Below are positions 1 to 9,773 of a stretch of 64,000 bases of DNA, piece by piece; the stretch's first letter is position 1, and every line of letters starts with the position of its first letter. The notes below the pieces were generated by a model that was not told the origin of the DNA, searched no databases, and saw nothing but the letters and a program-made list of their open reading frames with translations. Source of the DNA: Nocardioides marmoriginsengisoli (GTDB taxonomy: Bacteria; Actinomycetota; Actinomycetes; Propionibacteriales; Nocardioidaceae). The position numbers were made by a program, and so were the translations under genes. The stretch lies in contig NZ_RJSE01000001.1 of NCBI RefSeq assembly GCF_003725695.1, positions 158,262-222,261 of the forward strand, in the 5' to 3' direction.

Positions 1-1
1 G

Positions 2-97
2 GTGGCCGACGGGACCGCCGCGAGGGTCCGGGTCGCCGGCCAGGTGCACCCGGTGGCGCACGGCGAGATCCGGCGACCGACGGCGCGCACGCCGTGA
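2..97 (+). CDS. C-terminal end of an unidentified protein (partial)
   Basis: An open frame enters from the left edge and stops with TGA at 95-97, giving about 31 residues ending in a Pro/Thr/Arg-rich tail. Codon use fits a real high-GC gene end. A second frame is also open from the edge to 186, so the choice of frame is uncertain. No function can be assigned from this fragment. Confidence 0.4.
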   Translation: MADGTAARVRVAGQVHPVAHGEIRRPTARTP

Positions 98-120
98 GCG
101 GCGCCCTCGCTCGGGGCGGG

Positions 121-180
121 TTCGGCGGGGCTGGATTCGGCGGGGTCGGATTCGGCGGGGCCGGGTTCGGCCGGGGCGCC
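121..180. repeat. Four-copy 15-bp tandem repeat
   Basis: Four consecutive 15-bp units begin ttcggcggggctgga, ttcggcggggtcgga, ttcggcggggccggg and a diverged fourth copy. They lie just upstream of the GTG of the next gene. Fifteen bases equals five codons (Phe-Gly-Gly-x-Gly in one frame), but no gene clearly spans them. Copy number may vary between strains through slippage. Confidence 0.8.
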
Positions 181-182
181 CG

Positions 183-1070
183 GTGACGCTGACCCCGCGC
201 ACCCTCGCCCTGCTCGCCGTCGGGGTCGCCGCGGTCTCGCTGGCCGCACCGCTGATGGCCCAGCTGGCAGTGCCGGCGCTGGCGATCGCGTTCTGGCGCA
301 ACGCGCTCTCGACGGGCGTCCTCGTCCCGGTGGTCGTGGCCCGCCGGCGCGCCGAGGTCGCCGGGCTCGCCCGCCGCGACCTGGTGCTGATCGTCGTGGC
401 CGGAGCCTGCCTGGCGGCGCACTTCGGGTTCTGGATCACCTCGCTGGGGATGACCTCGGTCGCGTCGAGCACCGCGATCGTCTCGCTCCAGGTGATCTGG
501 GTGGTCGGCTGGGACCTGGTCACCGGGCGGCCGGTCCCGGCCCGGGTCGTGCTCGGGGTCCTGGTCGCCACCGTCGGCGCGATCGTGGTCTCCGGCGTCG
601 ACCTCTCGGTGTCCTCGCGGGCGCTCGCCGGCGACGGGCTCGCCCTGGTCGGCTCGGCCGCGGTGGCGGCGTACGCGATCCTCGGCGGGCGGCTGCGGCA
701 GCGGGTCAGCACGACGACCTACACCGCCGGCGTGTACGGGGTCGCGGCGCTCGTCCTGCTGGTGGCCGCGCTCGTCGCCGGTCAGCGCCTTGGTGGCTAC
801 GGCGCCGAGCAGTGGGCCTGGCTGGCGCTGCTGGCCGCGACGGCGCAGCTGCTCGGCCACTCGGTCTTCAACCACCTGCTGGCCACGGTGACCCCGACGG
901 TGGTGTCGCTGGCGCTGCTGCTGGAGATCCCGGGCGCGGCGCTGATCGCCGGCGTCTGGCTCGACCAGGTGCCCGGCTGGGGCGCCGTCGCCGGGCTGCT
1001 GCTGATCCTCGGCGGGATGGCTGCGGTGGTGCTCAGCGAGCCTGCTGGGCGGTCCATTCCTCCCGGGTGA
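183..1070 (+). CDS. EamA/DMT-superfamily transporter
   Basis: A 295-residue protein made almost entirely of about ten hydrophobic segments in two halves, as in EamA-domain drug/metabolite exporters of usual length near 300. It probably exports a small metabolite across the cytoplasmic membrane; the substrate cannot be read from sequence. The GTG at 183 lies directly after a 15-bp tandem repeat. The last 38 bp overlap the 3' end of the convergent GNAT gene. Confidence 0.85.
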   Translation: MTLTPRTLALLAVGVAAVSLAAPLMAQLAVPALAIAFWRNALSTGVLVPVVVARRRAEVAGLARRDLVLIVVAGACLAAHFGFWITSLGMTSVASSTAIVSLQVIWVVGWDLVTGRPVPARVVLGVLVATVGAIVVSGVDLSVSSRALAGDGLALVGSAAVAAYAILGGRLRQRVSTTTYTAGVYGVAALVLLVAALVAGQRLGGYGAEQWAWLALLAATAQLLGHSVFNHLLATVTPTVVSLALLLEIPGAALIAGVWLDQVPGWGAVAGLLLILGGMAAVVLSEPAGRSIPPG

Positions 1071-1578
1071 GCCGGTAGTGCTGGGACGGGTCGTCGTACC
1101 ACTTGTCGGTGGTGCCGAGGTGCACCATCCCGATCTTCCGGCAGACCGTCATCGACTTGTCGTTGGTCAGGTGGGTGACGGCGTGGATCTCGGGCAGGCC
1201 GCCGGCGAATCCGCGTGCCAGGACCGCCCGGGCGGCCTCCGGGGCGTAGCCGTGCCCCCAGGCGTCCGGGTGCAGGTGCCAGCCGATCTCCACCTCGCCG
1301 TCGCTGTTCGGCAGCGTCAGCAGCAGCACCGTGCCGATCACCCGGCCGTGCAGCGGTCCGCCGTCGGTGACCTCGCAGGCCCAGTGCCCCAGCGGCGGGT
1401 CGTCGCGACCGCGCCAGCGCTCGATCTTCTCGGTCGCCTCGGCGAGGTCCTTGGTCAGCACCGGCTCGCCGTCGCCGAGCCACTTGACCACCTCGACGCG
1501 GCTGAGGATGTCGAGGGCGACGGGCGCCTCCTCGAGCGCCCAGTCGCGGATCGTCAGCCGGTCGGTCTGCAGCAGCAT
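1033..1578 (-). CDS. GNAT family N-acetyltransferase (RimJ/RimL-like)
   Basis: The protein starts with a leucine-rich TDRLTIRDW segment, typical of the first strand of RimJ/RimL-type GNAT enzymes, and has the acetyl-CoA-binding region near HPDAWGHGYAPEA. It would transfer an acetyl group from acetyl-CoA to an amine on a protein or small molecule. The ATG at 1578 gives the family-like N terminus (181 residues); a GTG at 1614 would add 12 residues of no family character. It converges on and overlaps the EamA gene. Confidence 0.85.
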   Translation of the reverse strand: MLLQTDRLTIRDWALEEAPVALDILSRVEVVKWLGDGEPVLTKDLAEATEKIERWRGRDDPPLGHWACEVTDGGPLHGRVIGTVLLLTLPNSDGEVEIGWHLHPDAWGHGYAPEAARAVLARGFAGGLPEIHAVTHLTNDKSMTVCRKIGMVHLGTTDKWYDDPSQHYRLTREEWTAQQAR

Positions 1579-1692
1579 CGAGCCACTCTGACACGGCCCG
1601 GAGCCAGGCGACACCTGGTTTTCCGGGCTCTCGTCCTAGGATGTCTCGGATCGCTCGCAGCCGGGCGACGCAACTCCGAAAGGGAGGGCCGC

Positions 1693-2391
1693 GTGGCCAT
1701 CCAGGTAGTCATCCTCGCCGCCGGTCTGGGCACCCGCCTCGGCAAGCCGCACCCCAAGCCGCTCACGCCGCTGACCTCCGGCGAGAGCATCATGCGCCGA
1801 GCCGTGAACTCGCTGCGGGACGCGTACGGCGAGGAAGTCTTCGTGACCGCGGTCGTCGGCTTCAAGCTCGACCTGGTGATCGAGGCGATGCCGGACATCT
1901 CCTTCGTCTACAACGAGGTCTACGACTCCACCAACACCTCCAAGAGCCTGCTCAAGGCGCTCCGGCTCAGCCAGCCCGGGGGCGTCCTGTGGCTCAACGG
2001 CGACGTCGTCTTCGACCCGCGGGTCCTCGGCCTGATCCACGAGAAGATCGAGGCCGGGCACTCCTTCGTCGCGGTGAACACCGAGTCGGTCGCTGAGGAG
2101 GAGGTCAAGTACACCCTCGACGCGGACGGCTACATCGCCGAGCTCTCCAAGACCGTCGTCGGCGGCCTCGGCGAGGCGGTCGGCATCAACTACATCTCGG
2201 CGGACCAGAAGGCGGCGCTGATCGCGCGGCTGGAGGAGGCCGGCGAGCAGGACTACTTCGAGCGCGGTCTGGAGCTGGCGATCGAGAAGGACGGCATCCG
2301 GATCGAGGCCGTCGACATCTCCCAGTACCAGGTGGTCGAGGTCGACTTCGACGACGACCTCACCCGCGCCAACGCCTTCGTTCAGGGCTGA
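1693..2391 (+). CDS. LicC-like nucleotidyltransferase (NTP_transferase fold)
   Basis: A 232-residue protein opening with the nucleotidyltransferase signature LAAGLGTRLG followed by a PKPL segment, with a later GDVVFD acidic metal-binding motif. The family transfers a nucleotide onto a sugar phosphate or, in LicC, onto phosphocholine. GTG at 1693 is chosen because an agggaggg Shine-Dalgarno sequence precedes it and the signature starts within ten residues; the frame is open further upstream but that part is antisense to the GNAT gene. It is 7 bp from the LicD-like gene, which supports a LicC/LicD-style pathway. The substrate is inferred; a sugar-phosphate substrate is equally possible. Confidence 0.8.
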   Translation: MAIQVVILAAGLGTRLGKPHPKPLTPLTSGESIMRRAVNSLRDAYGEEVFVTAVVGFKLDLVIEAMPDISFVYNEVYDSTNTSKSLLKALRLSQPGGVLWLNGDVVFDPRVLGLIHEKIEAGHSFVAVNTESVAEEEVKYTLDADGYIAELSKTVVGGLGEAVGINYISADQKAALIARLEEAGEQDYFERGLELAIEKDGIRIEAVDISQYQVVEVDFDDDLTRANAFVQG

Positions 2392-2398
2392 GACGCCG

Positions 2399-3973
2399 TT
2401 GTCCGCCGTGGCGCCCAAGGTCGAGGCGATCCGGGTCGACGACCGCGGGATCACCTTTCGGGCGACCGAGGACGACGTCGTCGACGTCCGCCTCGACGGC
2501 CGCCGGGTGTGGTCGTTCTGGTTGCAGCGCGATAGCGTGCCCGAGGCCGGCGGCCGGTACGTCGCTTGGCCGAACGCGCTGCGCCGCTTCCTGGACGGCG
2601 TCACCCGGCTGAGCCTGGTCGCGCACGTCACCGAGACCACGCTCTTCGACGAGGAGCTCACCTTCGGCACCGGCGGCGACCGGATCGCGGTGGTCAACGA
2701 GAAGGGCCAGCCGCTCGGCCTCGACAAGACCAACAAGCTGATGCTGACCTTCGACACCCGCAGCGCCGAGCACGTCGCGCCGCTGCTGGACTCCCTCGAG
2801 GAGGTCCTCGGGGTCATCAAGGAAGCCGGGATCGAGGCGTTCCCGGCGTACGGGACCCTGCTCGGCGCGGTCCGCGCCGGCAAGCTGATCGGCCACGACA
2901 GCGACGCCGACCTCGGCTACGTCAGCAAGCACAGCCACCCGGTGGACGTGATCCGGGAGTCGTTCCAGGTCCAGCGCCGGATCACCGAGCGCGGCTACGA
3001 CACCTACCGCTACTCCGGGATCGCGTTCCGGATCGACGTGCTCGAGGGCGACGGCTCCAAGCGCGGCCTGGACGTCTTCGGCGGCTTCATCGCGGCCCCG
3101 TACGGCGACAACCCGGCGATGCTGTACCTGATGGGCGAGGTGGGCGCGCCGTTCGAGCTGGAGTGGATCTACCCGCTCGGAACCACCGTCCTCGAAGGGC
3201 GCACGCTGCCGGCGCCGGCCCGGCCGGAGAAGCTGCTCGAGGCGATGTACGGCCCGGGCTGGAAGGTGCCCGACCCGGCGTACCACTTCACCACGCCGCG
3301 GACGACGTACCGGCGCCTGAACGGCTGGTTCCGCGGCATCCGGGTGCTGCGCAACGAGTGGGAGCGCCGGTTCAGCACCACCCGGAACAAGCTGCCCGAG
3401 GACGGCCCGAGCGCGCTGGCCCAGCTGCTGGTCGAGCGCGAGGGGATGCCCGAGCTGCTGGTCGACCTCGGCGCCGGTCGCGGCGGGGACAGCCTCTGGT
3501 TCGCCCGGCAGGGTGCCCGGGTGCGGGCGCTGGACTTCGTCAAGCAGGCCTCGCTGGCGGTGCAGAAGGTCGCCGGGGACGAGCAGCTCGACCTGGTCGT
3601 CAAGGACGTCAACCTGAACTCGCTGCGGAGCTGGATGAGCGAGGCCATCCGACTGGCGCACACGCCCGGGCCCAAGGTGATCCTGGCCCGGAACCTGATC
3701 GACGCCCAGTCCGAGGTGTCGCGCGAGGCGACCTGGCGGCTCTGCGAGCTGGCGCTGCGCGACGGCGGCCGGCTCTACCTGGAGTTCCTGCGCGGGCAGC
3801 GTCGTGAGCGCACCGAGAAGGCGCTGCTCACCCCGCTTCCGGTGGCGGAGATCGTCGCGGAGCTGGAGCGGCACGGAGCCGTTATCGTTCATCAGGAGAA
3901 CACCCACGAGGTGAAGCCGTCCGGAGCTCCCGGCCGGCCGTTGGCACGATTGGTGGCGGAGTGGCAAAGGTGA
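2399..3973 (+). CDS. LicD-like transferase fused to class I SAM methyltransferase
   Basis: A 524-residue, three-part protein. Residues 1 to about 110 form an unassigned beta-rich domain. Residues about 130-330 carry a LicD-type nucleotidyltransferase-fold core: GTLLGAVRAGKLIGHDSDAD at about 151-170, with the catalytic HDSDAD acids. Residues about 350-500 form a Rossmann methyltransferase with the SAM loop DLGAGRGGD near 356. LicD proteins attach phosphocholine or related groups to cell-surface glycans, so the fusion may transfer and methylate a polar head group; this is inferred. The start is TTG at 2399 or GTG at 2408. A paralogue lies at 6921-8489. The next gene overlaps by 13 bp. Confidence 0.75.
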   Translation: MSAVAPKVEAIRVDDRGITFRATEDDVVDVRLDGRRVWSFWLQRDSVPEAGGRYVAWPNALRRFLDGVTRLSLVAHVTETTLFDEELTFGTGGDRIAVVNEKGQPLGLDKTNKLMLTFDTRSAEHVAPLLDSLEEVLGVIKEAGIEAFPAYGTLLGAVRAGKLIGHDSDADLGYVSKHSHPVDVIRESFQVQRRITERGYDTYRYSGIAFRIDVLEGDGSKRGLDVFGGFIAAPYGDNPAMLYLMGEVGAPFELEWIYPLGTTVLEGRTLPAPARPEKLLEAMYGPGWKVPDPAYHFTTPRTTYRRLNGWFRGIRVLRNEWERRFSTTRNKLPEDGPSALAQLLVEREGMPELLVDLGAGRGGDSLWFARQGARVRALDFVKQASLAVQKVAGDEQLDLVVKDVNLNSLRSWMSEAIRLAHTPGPKVILARNLIDAQSEVSREATWRLCELALRDGGRLYLEFLRGQRRERTEKALLTPLPVAEIVAELERHGAVIVHQENTHEVKPSGAPGRPLARLVAEWQR

Positions 3974-4215
3974 CCGACAAGACAGGCCTGCGGAAGCGGG
4001 TGGCCCGCAAGGTCGCGAACGCGGCCGGCGGCGGCATCGTCGACGAGCTGTTCCAGCGGATCACCGAGCTCGAGGCCGAAGTCCAGGAGAACCGCAACCT
4101 CAACGTCCGGGTGGGCGAGCTCGTCGACCTGGTCTCCGAGCTGATGGCGCCGGTGGCCTCGCAGGACCCGGCCCGGATCGAGGCGGCGCTGGCGAAGTTC
4201 GAGCGCTCGCTCTGA
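3961..4215 (+). CDS. Small coiled-coil protein (DUF6752-like)
   Basis: An 84-residue protein with a basic N terminus and a heptad-rich helix (ITELEAEVQENRNLNVRVGE) followed by a short helical tail. It resembles the small DUF6752-type proteins of Nocardioidaceae. GTG at 3961 lies inside the end of the LicD-methyltransferase gene (13-bp overlap), so translation is probably coupled. A homologue sits in the same place after the second LicD-methyltransferase gene (6703-6924), which suggests that the two proteins work as partners. Confidence 0.8.
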   Translation: MAKVTDKTGLRKRVARKVANAAGGGIVDELFQRITELEAEVQENRNLNVRVGELVDLVSELMAPVASQDPARIEAALAKFERSL

Positions 4216-4229
4216 CTGAGGCCTGAGCC

Positions 4230-5378
4230 ATGGCTGCGAAGGTCTTCCTGCACCTCGGGTTGCCGAAGACGGCGACCACCTACCTCCAGACGCTGATGTG
4301 GGCCGATCGCGACCTGATGCGCTCCCAGGGGGTGCTGCTCCCCGGGCGCGAGCGTCGTGACCACCTCTGGTCGTCGCGGATCGTGCGCGAGGACCCGAAC
4401 CTCGCCGGGTACGACGAGCGCCGGCGGACGGCGTGGGACCGGCTTCGCGCCGAGATCGCCGCCTGGGACGGCAATGCCGTGATCAGCCACGAGTTCTTCG
4501 CCGGCGCCTCCGCCGAGCAGGCGGTCGCGATGATCGACGCGCTCGCCCCGGCCGAGGTGCACCTCGTGGTGACGGCCCGGGAGCCGGTCGGGCTCTTCGC
4601 CAGCAGCTGGCAGGAGAGCCTGAAGAACCGCGAGACGGCGACGATGGCGGAGTACGCGACCGCACCCGTCTCGGAGAGCTCGCAGGCGATCTGGAACTGG
4701 CGCACCCTCGACGTCCGGCTGGTCCTGGAGCGGTGGGCACCGGCGCTGCCGCCGGCGCAGGTGCACGTGCTGCCGCTGCCCGGGGCGGAGTCGCCGCGAT
4801 CGCTGATCTGGGAGCGGTTCGCCGCGCTGATCGGGCTCGACCCGGCCGCGTTCGACCTGTCGGCGAGCTTCCCGAACGAGTCGATGGGCGTCGTCGAGGC
4901 CGAGACGCTGCGCCGGATCAACCTGCACCTGCAGGACGACGACTTCGACAAGCCGTTCGACAAGGGCGTCTACATCCGGACCTTCCTGGCCGACCAGCGG
5001 CTGGTGCCGCGCGGCGGCGACCGGTTCTGGCCGGACCCGGACGCGATCGCCGACTGCCGGGCGCGCGGCGAGGCGGCGGTGGCGCACATCCGGGAGGCCG
5101 GGTACGACGTGGTCGGCGACCTGGAGAGCCTGCGGGTCCCCGCCGAGCTGCCGGAGCGCCGTACCGTCGGCACGGTGACCGAGGCCGAGGTGGCCGCGAC
5201 GGCGACCGCCCTCGCCGGCCGGATGCTGCACGACGTCCGGGACCTGACCAAGGAGCGGAACCGGCTCCAGCGGCAGCTGGCCAAGGCTCAGGCCGAGCCG
5301 CCGCTGCGGGCTGCGCTGGTGCACCGCTGGCCGTGGCTGGGCCGGGTGCTGTCCCGCTCGGACACGCCCTCGCCGTGA
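4230..5378 (+). CDS. Sulfotransferase-like protein
   Basis: A 382-residue protein starting with HLGLPKTATTYLQ, which matches the 5'-phosphosulfate-binding loop of PAPS-dependent sulfotransferases, and a later VVTAREPVGLFAS segment resembling the 3'-phosphate-binding strand-helix. The C-terminal 60 residues contain a coiled coil and a basic end. It would transfer sulfate to a carbohydrate or other cell-surface acceptor. It lies 14 bp after the coiled-coil gene and is likely the last gene of the 1693-5378 operon. The acceptor is unknown. Confidence 0.75.
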   Translation: MAAKVFLHLGLPKTATTYLQTLMWADRDLMRSQGVLLPGRERRDHLWSSRIVREDPNLAGYDERRRTAWDRLRAEIAAWDGNAVISHEFFAGASAEQAVAMIDALAPAEVHLVVTAREPVGLFASSWQESLKNRETATMAEYATAPVSESSQAIWNWRTLDVRLVLERWAPALPPAQVHVLPLPGAESPRSLIWERFAALIGLDPAAFDLSASFPNESMGVVEAETLRRINLHLQDDDFDKPFDKGVYIRTFLADQRLVPRGGDRFWPDPDAIADCRARGEAAVAHIREAGYDVVGDLESLRVPAELPERRTVGTVTEAEVAATATALAGRMLHDVRDLTKERNRLQRQLAKAQAEPPLRAALVHRWPWLGRVLSRSDTPSP

Positions 5379-5422
5379 CCTGTGTCATGGTCGGCGAGGC
5401 TCCACACACCGGTACCGACGGG

Positions 5423-5428
5423 TAATAT
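5423..5428 (+). promoter_or_regulatory. Putative -10 element for the acyl-CoA dehydrogenase gene
   Basis: TAATAT stands out in this GC-rich DNA, 49 bp upstream of the ATG of the dehydrogenase. A matching -35 is weak (ctccac region near 5400), which is common in actinobacteria. An AAGGA sequence near 5462 serves as the ribosome-binding site. Confidence 0.45.
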
Positions 5429-5477
5429 CGGGCGGTGCCTGCGCGGCACCAACCGTCACCGGAAGGACGTCATCACC

Positions 5478-6677
<1,200 letters not shown>

Positions 6678-6686
6678 CCTTGACGG

Positions 6687-6721
6687 GCAGCGCGTCACCG
6701 ACCTAGTCGGTGGCGCGCTGC
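6687..6721. terminator. Bidirectional hairpin at convergent gene ends
   Basis: Arms gcagcgcgtcaccga (6687-6701) and tcggtggcgcgctgc (6707-6721) pair over 15 bp with one G-U and a 5-nt loop. The right arm and loop encode the last codons and stop of the minus-strand coiled-coil gene. It can terminate the acyl-CoA dehydrogenase transcript, and it overlaps coding DNA. Confidence 0.7.
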
Positions 6722-6924
6722 TTGCCTTTTCCGAGCGCGTCCAGCGCCGCCTTCAGCCGTTCGTCGTCGCGGTCGACCGCCGGCACCAGCAGCTCGGTCA
6801 TCACGTCGAGGACGTCGGAGAGGCGCTCGTTGAGGCGGCGGTTCTCCTCGACCGCCCCCATCAGCTCGGTGACCCGCGCCTCCAGCTTGGCGATCCGGTT
6901 GTCCCTGCTCAGCGGGTTCTTCAC
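6703..6924 (-). CDS. Small coiled-coil protein, paralogue of 3961-4215
   Basis: A 73-residue protein with the same layout as the product at 3961-4215: a short basic start, a heptad helix (AKLEARVTELMGAVEENRR) and a conserved helical tail around VMTELLVP. GTG at 6924 overlaps the stop of the upstream LicD-methyltransferase gene by 4 bp (GTGA), so translation is probably coupled. Repeated pairing with a LicD-methyltransferase in both modules suggests a structural or targeting subunit; this is inferred. Confidence 0.8.
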   Translation of the reverse strand: MKNPLSRDNRIAKLEARVTELMGAVEENRRLNERLSDVLDVMTELLVPAVDRDDERLKAALDALGKGKQRATD

Positions 6925-8489
6925 CGACCCACTCCTTCCTTGGTCCAGCTCACGACGAGACGACAGATGACCGGGTTCTCCTTGCCGAGCGGCGCCAGGC
7001 CGCGACCGGTCGTCTGCTCGACGACCCGGCCCCCGTGCCGCTCGATCTCGGCGACGATCGCCGCCGGACGGGCGAAGGTGCGGGCGTGCTTGCCGAAGTG
7101 CTTGCGCGCGCCCCGCTCGGCGTCGGTGCGGAACTCCAGGAAGGTCAGCCCGCCGCGGCGCCCGGCGATCGCGCAGAACCGCCACAGGCCGATCCGGCCG
7201 GAGGGTGCCAGCGCGTCGATCAGGCCGCGCGCGTAGATGTGCCGGGGGTGCGGGTCGTGGGCGAACTTGGTGGCGGTGGTCAGCACCGAGTGCAGCGACT
7301 CCGGGTTGATCGGTCGGTACCGGATTTTCAGGCCGGCCTTCGCGGTGGCCTGCTTGGCCGCCGTCCGGGCGGAGCCGCAGTAGTCCGACCCGACGGTCCC
7401 GTGACCCTCCTGGGTGAACCAGATCGCGTCCCGGCCGGTGCCGGAGCCGAGCTCGATGATCCGGTCCTTCGGCTCCATCCGCTCGGCGGCCCAGCGGGCG
7501 AACAGCGACGGCTCGGAGGGGACCTCGCGGTGGGGGCCCTTGTAGAACTCCTGCCAGTGCGGCAGCCGGCTCCGGGTGCCGCGGAACCAGTGCGACATCC
7601 GGCGTACGTTCGCCGGCGGGTGGCCGAAGTGGAAGGCCGGGTCGGGGACCTTCCAGCCGGGTCCGTAGGTGAACTCGAGGAAGCGGGGTACGTCGGCCGG
7701 GGCCGGGAAGCTGACGCCTTCGAGGTCGATCTCGCCGAACGGCAGGATCGCGTCCCGGTCCAGCGTCCCGGTCAGCGAGCCGGTGATGTTGAAGGTGTCG
7801 CCGATGTGGAAGGACCCGAAGACGTCGACGCCGGCGCGCTTGCCGCTGGGCAGCGGCACCCAGATCTTGAAGTTCGCCGAGGACATCCGGATCACCTGCC
7901 AGCCGAGCCGGGCCATCGTCTTCTCGGCCCTGCGGGACTCCTGGATGATGTCGAACGGGTGCGTGTAGGCGCTCAGGAAGGCCAGGTCGAGGTCCGAGTC
8001 GTGGCCGATCATCGCCCCGGACCGGGCCGCGCCGAGCAGGCCGCCGTAGCAGAGGTAGGCGTCCAGGCCGCACGCGTCGCGCAGGTCGACGAGGACCCGC
8101 TTCGCCGCCGAGATCAGCTCGGCCCGGGCGTCGCCGGCGTAGTCCTCGAAGGTGCGCTGGAGCCGGCCGCCCTTGTCCAGCGACAGCGGGTTGCCGAGGT
8201 CGTCGACCAGGACCAGCGGGTCGCCGGAGCGGCCGAACTTGACCGCACCCTCGAAGACGACGCTGCCGCCGTTGTGCGGGACCAGCTCGACCTGGGCGAT
8301 CCCGTCGAGCCGGGACGCGATCGGCTTCGGCCAGGTGACGAGGATCGCCGGACCGAGGCGGTGGCCGTCCCGTTCCGGGGTGAAGGACCAGATCCGGTGG
8401 CCGCCGAACTTCAGGTCGAGCGGGACGTCGGCGATGCCGTCGAGGGAGCCGGTCAGGCGGATGCCCCGGCTGTCGATGTGAACGCCCAC
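6921..8489 (-). CDS. LicD-like transferase fused to methyltransferase, second copy
   Basis: A 522-residue paralogue of the protein at 2399-3973 with the same three parts: an N-terminal beta domain, a LicD-type core (YGGLLGAARSGAMIGHDSD) and a Rossmann methyltransferase with IELGSGTGRD. A shared GPGWKVPDPA segment lies between core and methyltransferase. The two proteins are clearly diverged, so this is an old duplication. GTG start at 8489. It likely modifies a surface polymer with a related but different specificity. It forms a two-gene unit with the coiled-coil gene and lacks its own LicC-like and sulfotransferase genes. Confidence 0.75.
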   Translation of the reverse strand: MGVHIDSRGIRLTGSLDGIADVPLDLKFGGHRIWSFTPERDGHRLGPAILVTWPKPIASRLDGIAQVELVPHNGGSVVFEGAVKFGRSGDPLVLVDDLGNPLSLDKGGRLQRTFEDYAGDARAELISAAKRVLVDLRDACGLDAYLCYGGLLGAARSGAMIGHDSDLDLAFLSAYTHPFDIIQESRRAEKTMARLGWQVIRMSSANFKIWVPLPSGKRAGVDVFGSFHIGDTFNITGSLTGTLDRDAILPFGEIDLEGVSFPAPADVPRFLEFTYGPGWKVPDPAFHFGHPPANVRRMSHWFRGTRSRLPHWQEFYKGPHREVPSEPSLFARWAAERMEPKDRIIELGSGTGRDAIWFTQEGHGTVGSDYCGSARTAAKQATAKAGLKIRYRPINPESLHSVLTTATKFAHDPHPRHIYARGLIDALAPSGRIGLWRFCAIAGRRGGLTFLEFRTDAERGARKHFGKHARTFARPAAIVAEIERHGGRVVEQTTGRGLAPLGKENPVICRLVVSWTKEGVGR

Positions 8490-8557
8490 TGTGCCCCTTC
8501 CGGCTGTCGTCTGCCTGACAGGCCACCCTACCGGCGCGGACGGGTGCGGGAACGCAG

Positions 8558-8594
8558 CCGGCCCGGACCCGTCGTACGACGTGGTCCGGGCCGG
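8558..8594 (-). terminator. Hairpin terminator after the secreted protein gene
   Basis: A perfect 12-bp stem: ccggcccggacc (8558-8569) pairs with ggtccgggccgg (8583-8594). The 13-nt loop is itself nearly palindromic. It lies 10 bp after the stop of the minus-strand gene at 8604 and before the LicD paralogue; there is no clear U tract, as is usual in actinobacteria. Confidence 0.75.
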
Positions 8595-8603
8595 AGCGTG
8601 CGG

Positions 8604-9692
8604 TCAGCGCAGGGTGCGGTTGACCTTCGGCGCTTCGCCGAGGTTGAAGCCGTTGTCGAAAGCAGCGGCCTCGACGTGCAGCTTGCCCTTGCGCAGGCCC
8701 CTGATCGCCGGGGTCTGCCAGGCGCCGGCCGCGTTCACCCGCATGCTGGCCGGGCGGGCCTTGCTCTTGCGGAGGGTCTTGGTGAGGCCGGAGTAGCCCT
8801 TGAGCCACTTCCGCTTGTGGAAGTCGTAGGCGTACCAGACGCCGCCGCGCTTCTGGACGACGAAGGCCATCGCGCCGCTGACTCCGGTCTCGGCATCGGT
8901 GGCGGTGCCCTTGATCCGGCGCCAGGAGGCGACCTTGGTCGGGTTGGCCGGGGTGGTGATCCGGACCCGGGGGTTCGTCACGTCGCGCTTCACCGTCAGC
9001 GCCGGCAGGTTGACGGTCGTGACGTTGCCGAACTGGTCGGTCAGGCGCACCTTCGGGGTGAAGGTGCCGGGCCGGTGGTACTTCAGCTTGTAGGTGGGCT
9101 TGGTCCAGGTGGTCGGGGGCGAGCCGTCGCCGGCCTGGATGGTCCGGGTGATGGAACCGCCCGGGGTGTTGTCCGACAGGCTGGTCTGGGTGACGGTGAA
9201 GGCCGCCGCCTCGATCTCGTCGAAGCTCTGCGCGTCGAAGTCGATCGTCATGAAGGCCGACGTCCGGTTCACCGTGTAGGTGCCGGTCGGGCCGGTGCTG
9301 TCGAGGGTGATCGCGGTGAACGGCACGGACTCCACTGCGCCGAGGGTTTCGCCGCTCTTCGCGCGCACCGCGAGCCAGTACTCGCCACCGGAGACGAGGT
9401 CGGCGGTAGCGAGGTCGGCGGTAGCGGGGGCACCCGCGTTCGCGGCGAAGTCCTTGCTCTTGACGACGGAGGTGGCTGCCTCGTCGTCGGTGATGAGCAC
9501 CTTGTAGGTGGTCGCCGTGTCGTTCGCGGTCCAGGATGCGTTGACAACCCACTCCTGGCCGACCTGGCTCTGCGAGACGGCCAGGTTGGTGACCGGATCG
9601 GTCGGGGCGGCCTGAGCCGGCGCGATCACCGTCAGGCTGATCGCGGCGGTCGCAAAGGCGGCGACGGTCGCGGCGTACGGGCGGAACTTCAC
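8604..9692 (-). CDS. Secreted protein with Ig-like/fibronectin-like repeats
   Basis: A 362-residue protein with a Sec signal peptide (basic start, hydrophobic core, AQAA cleavage region near residue 28). The rest is beta-rich: a fibronectin III-like domain (about 35-130) and one or two Ig-like domains (about 130-270) with typical DSTGPTGTYTV and TNPRVRITTPAN strands, then a basic C-terminal region. It probably works at the cell surface; no enzyme motif is seen. An in-frame 15-bp duplication (9396-9425) gives the repeated ATADL. It has its own terminator and is not part of the LicD unit. Confidence 0.75.
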   Translation of the reverse strand: MKFRPYAATVAAFATAAISLTVIAPAQAAPTDPVTNLAVSQSQVGQEWVVNASWTANDTATTYKVLITDDEAATSVVKSKDFAANAGAPATADLATADLVSGGEYWLAVRAKSGETLGAVESVPFTAITLDSTGPTGTYTVNRTSAFMTIDFDAQSFDEIEAAAFTVTQTSLSDNTPGGSITRTIQAGDGSPPTTWTKPTYKLKYHRPGTFTPKVRLTDQFGNVTTVNLPALTVKRDVTNPRVRITTPANPTKVASWRRIKGTATDAETGVSGAMAFVVQKRGGVWYAYDFHKRKWLKGYSGLTKTLRKSKARPASMRVNAAGAWQTPAIRGLRKGKLHVEAAAFDNGFNLGEAPKVNRTLR

Positions 9693-9773
9693 GGGTACCT
9701 CCGAGGGGGTGTTCGGGCCCGCAGGGCGTGCGGGCGCTCATTGATCAGACCCGATCCGGGGGTGGCTGTCACG

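Noticed and set aside
1078..1692. Long in-frame extension upstream of the LicC-like gene
   Set aside because: It is antisense to the GNAT gene and lacks family character; the nucleotidyltransferase signature begins right after GTG 1693 with a Shine-Dalgarno.
6703..9741. Single 1012-codon minus-strand ORF over the LicD paralogue region
   Set aside because: It is a shadow frame joined to the real coiled-coil gene only at its end; the actual genes lie in two frames with clear domains.
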